Assembly: GCA_017382915.1 (NCBI GenBank) | Contig: JAFNZJ010000091.1 | Coordinates: 1 to 11,251, forward strand | Source: Clostridia bacterium | GTDB lineage: Bacteria; Bacillota; Clostridia; Oscillospirales; Acutalibacteraceae | Direction: 5' to 3' | DNA length: 11,251 nt | Part shown: positions 6,175 through 11,251 of the stretch, one piece after another | Layout of the letters: each line of letters begins with the position of its first letter | Numbering within the stretch: the first letter of the stretch is position 1 | Program-made: the position numbers and the translations under genes | The notes under the pieces: generated by a model | What the model saw: the letters and a program-made list of their open reading frames with translations, nothing else | What the model was told of the DNA's origin: nothing | Database searches by the model: none

Positions 6175-7560
6175 ATGTCAAAAACTAAAACTATGTATGT
6201 TTGTACTTCCTGCGGGTTGGAGCACCCCAAATGGGCGGGTAAATGTAACGGTTGCGGTGAATGGAACACCCTTGAAGAATTTACCGTAGCACCCGCCGCG
6301 CCTAAAAATTTTTCTGCCGCTTCATCGGTAATGTCAGCCAGAGGTGTACCGCCAAAAGCCACACCAATTAACCAAATTGATTTGGTTAATGAGCACCGAT
6401 ACAACACCGGTATTGGTGAGCTTAATCGCGTGCTTGGTGGCGGAATTGTTAAGGGCTCGGTAGTGCTGCTTAGCGGTGACCCCGGTATTGGTAAATCCAC
6501 CATTTTACTGCAGGTTTCGGGCAATATGGCAAACCAACATAATGTGCTGTATGTAACGGGTGAAGAATCGGCCAATCAATTAAAGCTACGCGCCAAAAGA
6601 CTTGGCGTTAATAATGATAAATTGTTGGTGCTGTCTGAAACCGATGTGCTTTCTGTTTGTGATAATATATCTGCATCAAAGCCCGATATAGTAATCATTG
6701 ACTCAATTCAAACCATGAATTTAGAGGGGGTTAACTCATCGTCGGGCAGTATTACGCAGGTGCGTGAATGTACTTCAATGCTGCTTAGGGTTGCAAAGAC
6801 CCTTGATATACCCATTATTATTGTAGGCCACATAAACAAAGGCGGCGACATTGCAGGTCCCAAGGTTATGGAGCATATAGTTGATACCGTGCTTTATTTT
6901 GAGGGCGACCGCATAAACTCATACCGCATTTTAAGGGCAATTAAAAACCGTTTTGGCTCCACCAATGAAATAGGTGTTTTTGAAATGCTTGAAAACGGCT
7001 TAACACAGGTTGAAAATCCATCGGCAATGCTGCTTTCGGGTAGAATAAGCGGTGTTTCGGGCTCATCAGTATGCTGTGTTATGGAGGGCTCACGCCCCAT
7101 TTTTGCCGAGGTGCAGGGTTTGGTAACAACCACCGGCTTTGGTACCCCTCGCAGAATGGCAACCGGCTTTGATTACAACCGTATGAACCTGCTTTTAGCC
7201 GTTTTAGAAAAGCGCTGCGGTATGTTTTTTAGCAATTTAGACACCTATCTTAATGTTGTTGGCGGACTAAAGCTTGATGAAACCGCCGCCGACCTTGCAG
7301 TGATTTTTGCGCTTGTTTCAGGCCTTAAGGATACCCCCCTACCCGATGATGTTGTTTTCTTTGGTGAGGTTGGTCTTTCGGGTGAAATACGCAGTGTACC
7401 ACGCGCCGTTTTAAGGGTGTTGGAGGCTGAAAGGCTTGGCTTTAAGCGTGTTGTTTTACCAAAATCATGCTTTAAGCAGTTAATGAGTGCCAATATCCCC
7501 GACGGTATTGAGCTTATTTATGTCCGCACCGTGAGTGAGGCCATTGACCTTATTTTTTAA
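6175..7560 (+). CDS. radA: DNA repair protein RadA (Sms)
   Basis: RadA is a RecA-related hexameric ATPase/helicase that promotes branch migration and processing of recombination intermediates, and natural transformation where that occurs. The 461-residue protein has, in order, an N-terminal C4 zinc finger (Cys10, Cys13, Cys24, Cys27), the Walker A motif GDPGIGKST (101-109), a Walker B aspartate in IVIIDS (Asp176), the RadA-specific KNRFG (257-261), and the C-terminal Lon-protease-like domain (from about 285, with GEVGLSGEIR at 397-406). Length is typical. The ATG has an AGGATG site 7 nt upstream and lies 19 nt after cwlD, so the YrzE-type gene, cwlD and radA look like one operon. Its last 81 bases are overlapped in antisense by a small minus-strand gene. 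Its transcript should end at the hairpin near 7702-7738, making a 3' tail of about 170 nt. Confidence 0.97.
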   Translation: MSKTKTMYVCTSCGLEHPKWAGKCNGCGEWNTLEEFTVAPAAPKNFSAASSVMSARGVPPKATPINQIDLVNEHRYNTGIGELNRVLGGGIVKGSVVLLSGDPGIGKSTILLQVSGNMANQHNVLYVTGEESANQLKLRAKRLGVNNDKLLVLSETDVLSVCDNISASKPDIVIIDSIQTMNLEGVNSSSGSITQVRECTSMLLRVAKTLDIPIIIVGHINKGGDIAGPKVMEHIVDTVLYFEGDRINSYRILRAIKNRFGSTNEIGVFEMLENGLTQVENPSAMLLSGRISGVSGSSVCCVMEGSRPIFAEVQGLVTTTGFGTPRRMATGFDYNRMNLLLAVLEKRCGMFFSNLDTYLNVVGGLKLDETAADLAVIFALVSGLKDTPLPDDVVFFGEVGLSGEIRSVPRAVLRVLEAERLGFKRVVLPKSCFKQLMSANIPDGIELIYVRTVSEAIDLIF

Positions 7561-7650
7561 CTTTGGGCAAACTGCGATTTGGTTTTGCTTATCATCCAAA
7601 ATGCAGTTGCCGTCACACTGATAAATACAGTCGTTATTACAGGTTAACAT
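7480..7650 (-). CDS. Small cysteine-rich protein, 56 residues
   Basis: This short minus-strand gene starts at ATG 7650 and stops at TAA 7482-7480. The N-terminal half has five cysteines (Cys4, Cys8, Cys12, Cys16, Cys28) in the pattern C-x3-C-x3-C-D-G-x-C...C-P, typical of a small metal-binding or disulfide fold. I recall similar clostridial mini-proteins starting CxxxCIYQxDGxC, often misnamed hydroxymyristoyl-ACP dehydratase, but could not check. The support is a textbook ribosome site, AAAAGGAG ending 8 nt before the ATG, plus the protein-like cysteine spacing. A TATAAT (7697-7692) lies upstream with no matching -35. The C-terminal 27 or so residues come from sequence complementary to the end of radA and look non-family-like, so the ancestral stop may have been lost. 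Function is unknown. Confidence 0.7.
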   Translation of the reverse strand: MLTCNNDCIYQCDGNCILDDKQNQIAVCPKLKNKVNGLTHGADINKLNTVGDIGTH

Positions 7651-7701
7651 TACTTTTTCTCCTTTTATTAGTATTGTTACCCTAAAATTGAATTATATAA
7701 T

Positions 7702-7738
7702 AAAAAGAAGTCACTTCGCCTTAAGTGACTTCTTTTTT
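7702..7738. terminator. Bidirectional terminator between radA and the ABC-F gene
   Basis: AAAAAGAAGTCACTT (7702-7716) and AAGTGACTTCTTTTT (7723-7737) form a perfect 15-bp stem with a six-base loop CGCCTT. The flanks supply a T-run in both directions (TTCTTTTTT on the plus strand, TTCTTTTTATT on the minus strand). It should stop radA transcripts from the left and ABC-F transcripts from the right. Its right arm touches the ABC-F stop codon (7739-7737). Confidence 0.9.
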
Positions 7739-9647
7739 AATTTTCAGTATATTCGGCAAGGGCGGCAGATGCCTCTTCCCACTCATCCATTTTTTCTAAA
7801 AGGGTGTTTTCAAGCAGCTCTAAATTAGTTGTAAGCTCGGCAAGCTTTTCATAATCACTGCCGCTTACCTCAATTTCTGCCTTTATATCGGTGATTTTTT
7901 GTTCCAACTCGGCAATTTCTTTTTCACATCTGCTAACGGCGGTGCGTAGCTTTGCCGTTTCGGACCTTTGTTTTTTCTTATTTATATAGTCTTCCTTGCC
8001 TTTTTTTATAGGCACTGCCGTCTTGGGCAGGTCAATCGGTTGCTCGGCATTTTTTTCACACCAGACCAAATAATCATCATAATTGCCGTCAATTGTTACC
8101 GTTTCATCAGGCTTTAAAAGTATTATTTTATCGGCAATTTTATTGATAAAATAACGGTCGTGCGAAACTATAAAAAGCGTACCTTCATAACCTGCAAGTG
8201 CATTTTCAAGCGCCTGCCTTGAATACACATCCAAATGGTTGGTAGGCTCATCAAGTACCAAAAAGTTATTGCCCGAAAGCACCAGCTTTAATAGTGATAC
8301 CCTTGCCCTTTCACCGCCGCTTAGCGCCTCATTGCTTTTAAAAACATCATCACCCTTAAATTCAAATGCGGCAAGCGCATTACGCACTGCGGTATCACCC
8401 ATAAAGGGATATGTGTTTTGAATTTCACTAAAGGGGGTGTTTTTGGGGTTTAACTGCTCTTGAAACTGGTCAAAATAACCCAGCGTTACACCAACACCAC
8501 GCATAAAGGCGGCAGGGTTTTCACCGCCAACCAACCTTTTTATTAGTGTTGATTTGCCAACCCCGTTAGGACCGATAAGGCAAGCCCTTTGTCCCCTTTC
8601 AATTGTAAAGGATGCATTTTTATAAAGGGTTACATCGCCAAAGGTTTTACTGTCATTATTAACGGTTAAAACTGTGCTACCGCTTTGACTTTTTACAGGA
8701 AACTGAATGCTTATTTTATGGTTTTCACTTTCAGGCTTAACCAAATCTTTGACAATACGGTCAATCTGCTTTTGCTTGCTTTCGGCTGTTTTTATATTGC
8801 GCTCTCTGTTCCAGCGTTTTTGTTGTTCAATTATACCCTCAATACGCTTGATTTCGCGGGTTTTGTTTTCATACTCGCGCCGCTCACTCTCCAGCCTTTG
8901 CTCTTTAAGCTCCAAATATCTGCTAAAGTTACCCTTTGAAAAATAAATCTTTTTATTTTCAAGCTCCATTGTTTTGGTTGTAACCTTATCAAGAAAAAAG
9001 CGGTCGTGCGATATAATTATAGCGGCACCGCTATAGTTTTGCAAAAATTCTTCAAGCCAAATGACCGACTCAATATCCAAATGGTTGGTAGGCTCATCAA
9101 GAAGGATTAAATCATTTTTACAAAGAAGCAGCTTTGCCAAACCGATTTTTGAACGCTGACCGCCGCTAAGCGCCGATATTTTAAGATTGGTTTCCTCCTT
9201 AGAAAAGCCAAGGCCTTTAAGCACCGCCTCGGTACGGCTAAAATAAGTTAGACCGCCATTTTGCTGAAAGCGTTCGGTCAGTACCGACTGGCGCTCAATA
9301 AGGGCGGGGTCACTGCTGTTAAGCAGTTTTACGCTAATTTGCTCCAGCTCATTTTCCATAAGCTGTAAATCGCTAAAAACCGTAAGTGTTTCTTCAAGTG
9401 CGGTTTTATTTTCACTACTGCAGACATGCTGTTCTAAATAACCGATTTTAATATTGGCAGCACGAATAGCCTCCCCTTTTGAGGAAGGCTCACTGCCGAT
9501 TATTATTTTAAAAAGTGTGGTTTTACCGGCGCCATTAGCGCCAATAAAGCCGATTTTATCCCCCTTTTCTACCGAAAAAACTACGTTTTCAAAAAGGGTA
9601 CGGTCACCGAAAGATTTGCTAAGACCGTTTAAAGACAGAATAGACAC
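7737..9647 (-). CDS. ABC-F family ATPase (YdiF/Uup-like)
   Basis: ABC-F proteins are soluble twin-ATPases that bind the ribosomal E site and influence translation, and some protect against ribosome-targeting antibiotics. The 636-residue protein lacks membrane helices and has two ATPase domains. The first has GANGAGKTT (36-44), LSGGQ (160-164), LILLDE with Glu185 and SHDR (213-216). The second has GPNGVGKST (359-367), LSGGE (442-446), FLVLDE with Glu467 and SHDR (495-498). Between them is a charged helical linker (about 243-310) that contacts tRNA in known members. A C-terminal coiled coil (about 556-636) follows a basic segment. This layout resembles the housekeeping YdiF/Uup group more than short resistance types, but the subgroup needs a tree. 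The start is GTG at 9647 with GGGAG about 7 nt upstream. It has its own promoter and terminator, so it is monocistronic. Confidence 0.93.
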   Translation of the reverse strand: MSILSLNGLSKSFGDRTLFENVVFSVEKGDKIGFIGANGAGKTTLFKIIIGSEPSSKGEAIRAANIKIGYLEQHVCSSENKTALEETLTVFSDLQLMENELEQISVKLLNSSDPALIERQSVLTERFQQNGGLTYFSRTEAVLKGLGFSKEETNLKISALSGGQRSKIGLAKLLLCKNDLILLDEPTNHLDIESVIWLEEFLQNYSGAAIIISHDRFFLDKVTTKTMELENKKIYFSKGNFSRYLELKEQRLESERREYENKTREIKRIEGIIEQQKRWNRERNIKTAESKQKQIDRIVKDLVKPESENHKISIQFPVKSQSGSTVLTVNNDSKTFGDVTLYKNASFTIERGQRACLIGPNGVGKSTLIKRLVGGENPAAFMRGVGVTLGYFDQFQEQLNPKNTPFSEIQNTYPFMGDTAVRNALAAFEFKGDDVFKSNEALSGGERARVSLLKLVLSGNNFLVLDEPTNHLDVYSRQALENALAGYEGTLFIVSHDRYFINKIADKIILLKPDETVTIDGNYDDYLVWCEKNAEQPIDLPKTAVPIKKGKEDYINKKKQRSETAKLRTAVSRCEKEIAELEQKITDIKAEIEVSGSDYEKLAELTTNLELLENTLLEKMDEWEEASAALAEYTEN

Positions 9648-9679
9648 TTAATTACTCCCTTTAAATTAGTAACACATTT

Positions 9680-9707
9680 ATTTTATCATATTTTAAAAAG
9701 TTTGCAA
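9680..9707 (-). promoter_or_regulatory. Promoter of the ABC-F gene
   Basis: On the minus strand, TTGCAA (9707-9702) is followed by a 16-base spacer and TAAAAT (9685-9680), with TG one base before the -10 (an extended -10). Transcription near 9673 gives a leader of about 26 nt. That is too short for the attenuation leaders that control inducible resistance-type ABC-F genes, which argues for constitutive expression. Confidence 0.65.
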
Positions 9708-9795
9708 GATTATATTTTTTATGGTTAAAAACACTTGTAAATATTAGTAATAATTGTTATAATAATTTTGTATAATCTTTGCTCATTTGCAAGAT
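9701..9795 (+). repeat. Direct repeat TTTGCAAGAT in the ABC-F/metG divergent region
   Basis: The 10-mer TTTGCAAGAT occurs exactly at 9701-9710, covering the ABC-F -35 box, and at 9786-9795, in the metG leader four bases before its ribosome site. It differs at one base from TTTGCAAAAT seen upstream of queA (2193-2202). It may be a shared operator or just the local form of the -35 element. Confidence 0.4.
9735..9763 (+). promoter_or_regulatory. Promoter of metG
   Basis: TTGTAA (9735-9740), 17 bases, then a perfect TATAAT (9758-9763). A second TATAAT at 9771-9776 has no -35 at the right distance. Transcription near 9770 leaves a leader of about 43 nt, too short for a T-box, so tRNA-sensing control of this synthetase is not expected here. 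Confidence 0.75.
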
Positions 9796-9812
9796 ATTGG
9801 AGGTTTTTCAAA

Positions 9813-11251
9813 GTGGAAAAGAAAAAGTTTTATTTAACAACTGCAATTGCTTATACATCTAGTAAGCCGCATATTGGCAATACCTATGATATAGTTTTGG
9901 CCGATATGATTGCCCGCTATAAGCGAATGCAGGGTTATGATGTGTTTTTTCAAACCGGCTCTGATGAGCATGGTCAAAAAATAGGCGAAAAGGCTGCCGA
10001 AAAAGGCATTAGCCCCAAGCAGTATGTTGATGAGGTTTCTGCCCAGATTAAAGCCGTTTGGGACAGTATGAATGTTACCTATGATAAGTTCATACGCACC
10101 ACCGATGACTACCATGAGGATGCCGTTAAAAAAATATTCACCAAGCTTTATAATCAGGGTGACATTTATAAAAGCACCTATGAGGGTAAATACTGTGTGC
10201 CTTGTGAATCCTTTTTTACCCCTTCACAGCTTGTAGATGGCAAATGCCCCGACTGTGGTCGTGATGTTATTGATTCAAAAGAGGAATCTTACTTTTTACG
10301 CCTTTCAAAATACGGCGACCGTTTAATGAAGTATTATGAAGAAAACCCCGATTTCATTAAACCCGACTCACGCCGAAATGAAATGGTAAACAACTTCTTA
10401 AAGCCCGGTCTTGAGGACCTTTGCGTATCTCGTAGCTCATTCAAATGGGGTGTTCCGGTTGAGTTTGACCCCGGTCATGTTATTTATGTTTGGATAGATG
10501 CCCTTTCAAACTACATCACAGGTGTTGGTTATCACCCCGACGGCAGTAGTGAGCAGTATAAAAAATACTGGCCTGCAGACCTTCATGTTATTGGTAAAGA
10601 TATTGTTCGTTTTCACACCATTTACTGGCCAATTATACTTATGGCGTTGGGCGAGCCATTGCCCAAGCAGGTGCTTGGCCACCCATGGGTGCTTTTTAGC
10701 GATGATAAAATGAGCAAATCAAAGGGCAATGTAATTTATGCCGATGAGCTTGCAAAACGCTTTGGCACCGATGCAGTGCGTTACTATTTGCTTAGTGAAA
10801 TACCCTTTGCGCAGGACGGCAATATTACCAATGAAATTTTCATTAACAAATATAACACCGACCTTGCAAACACTTTAGGCAACCTTGTAAACCGCAGTAT
10901 TGCAATGACCAATAAATACTTTGGCGGCAAGGTATTCAGAAAGCGTTTAGAGGGCGAATTTGATAACGAATTGGTTGAAACCGCGGCCAAGACGGTTGCC
11001 CGCTTTAGCGAGCTTATGGAAACCTACCATAATGCCGATGCCGTTAGCGAAATCATTAGCTTTGCCAAGCGTTGTAATAAATATATTGACGAAACTACAC
11101 CTTGGGTGCTTGCCAAGGATGAGGCCATGCTGCCCCGTTTAGAGGGTGTGCTTTACAACCTGTTAGAAAGCATTCGTTTGCTTAGCATACTGCTTTACCC
11201 CGTTATACCCGAAACCTGCGAAAAAATGCGCGCACAGCTTGGTATTATGAA
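9813..11251 (+). CDS. metG: Methionyl-tRNA synthetase, N-terminal 479 residues (cut by window end)
   Basis: This class I synthetase charges tRNA-Met, including the initiator. The reading frame is open from a GTG at 9813 to the right edge, where it is cut. The visible 479 residues include the HIGH signature PHIGN (19-23), TGSDEHG (48-54), a zinc knuckle with Cys128, Cys131, Cys145 and Cys148, VWIDALSNY (226-234), GKDIVRFH (261-268) and the KMSKS loop (299-303), followed by the anticodon-binding helical domain. Clostridial MetG often continues to about 640-670 residues with a C-terminal EMAP-like tRNA-binding domain, which would lie outside the window. The start is fixed by GGAGG (9799-9803), 9 nt before the GTG, and because the family begins at FYLTTAIAY. 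It diverges from the ABC-F gene. Confidence 0.96.
   Translation, partial: MEKKKFYLTTAIAYTSSKPHIGNTYDIVLADMIARYKRMQGYDVFFQTGSDEHGQKIGEKAAEKGISPKQYVDEVSAQIKAVWDSMNVTYDKFIRTTDDYHEDAVKKIFTKLYNQGDIYKSTYEGKYCVPCESFFTPSQLVDGKCPDCGRDVIDSKEESYFLRLSKYGDRLMKYYEENPDFIKPDSRRNEMVNNFLKPGLEDLCVSRSSFKWGVPVEFDPGHVIYVWIDALSNYITGVGYHPDGSSEQYKKYWPADLHVIGKDIVRFHTIYWPIILMALGEPLPKQVLGHPWVLFSDDKMSKSKGNVIYADELAKRFGTDAVRYYLLSEIPFAQDGNITNEIFINKYNTDLANTLGNLVNRSIAMTNKYFGGKVFRKRLEGEFDNELVETAAKTVARFSELMETYHNADAVSEIISFAKRCNKYIDETTPWVLAKDEAMLPRLEGVLYNLLESIRLLSILLYPVIPETCEKMRAQLGIM

Noticed and set aside
6129..6575. 148-residue minus-strand frame opposite the start of radA
   Set aside because: It is complementary to the conserved zinc-finger and Walker A region of RadA and shows no recognisable domain.
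7737..9647. Antibiotic-resistance ABC-F of the Msr/Lsa/Vga type
   Set aside because: The long C-terminal coiled coil and the 26-nt leader without a regulatory peptide fit the housekeeping YdiF/Uup group better. A tree would be needed to exclude resistance function.
9764..9812. T-box or S-box riboswitch upstream of metG
   Set aside because: The predicted leader is only about 43 nt and contains no T-box sequence or terminator hairpin.

Overview
This is an AT-rich but moderately GC-coding window from a Gram-positive, low-GC bacterium, most likely an anaerobic member of the Clostridia (Oscillospiraceae/Ruminococcaceae-like). The supporting signs are consensus Shine-Dalgarno sites before most genes, the order queA-tgt-yajC-YrzE-family gene known from endospore-forming Firmicutes, a CwlD-type spore-cortex amidase, and an aspartate-semialdehyde dehydrogenase of the archaeal/fungal-like subtype. 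No mobile element, CRISPR array, tRNA, rRNA or prophage gene was seen. The species assignment is inference.

Left block (1-2180, minus strand): a two-gene operon, asd then dapA, encodes consecutive steps of the diaminopimelate/lysine branch. It has a near-consensus promoter (TTGACA-17-TATTAT) with a leader of about 112 nt and ends in a terminator at the very edge of the window. Middle block (2194-7560, plus strand): queA and tgt (queuosine tRNA modification), then yajC with its own strong promoter (TTGCAA-17-TATAAT). After these come a small four-helix membrane protein of the YrzE type, cwlD overlapping it by one base, and radA. A long hairpin between yajC and the YrzE-type gene works as a terminator by shape and also buries the next gene's ribosome binding site.

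Right block (7480-11251): between radA and the next long gene lies a small, unlisted minus-strand gene for a 56-residue cysteine-rich protein with an excellent ribosome binding site. It overlaps the 3' end of radA in antisense. A symmetric 15-bp hairpin then serves as a two-way terminator for radA and for a minus-strand ABC-F ATPase gene (GTG start). Diverging from the ABC-F gene is metG (GTG start), cut by the right edge of the window. Both have recognisable promoters in the 165-bp gap.

Most of the window is conserved housekeeping: lysine/cell-wall precursor synthesis, tRNA modification and charging, Sec-translocase accessory, cortex hydrolysis, recombination and ribosome-associated ATPase. 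I see no obvious new multi-gene system. The parts that deserve attention are the hidden cysteine-rich gene, the terminator that occludes a start site, the repeated TGCAAAAT octamers between asd and queA, and the terminator-like hairpins in the asd leader.
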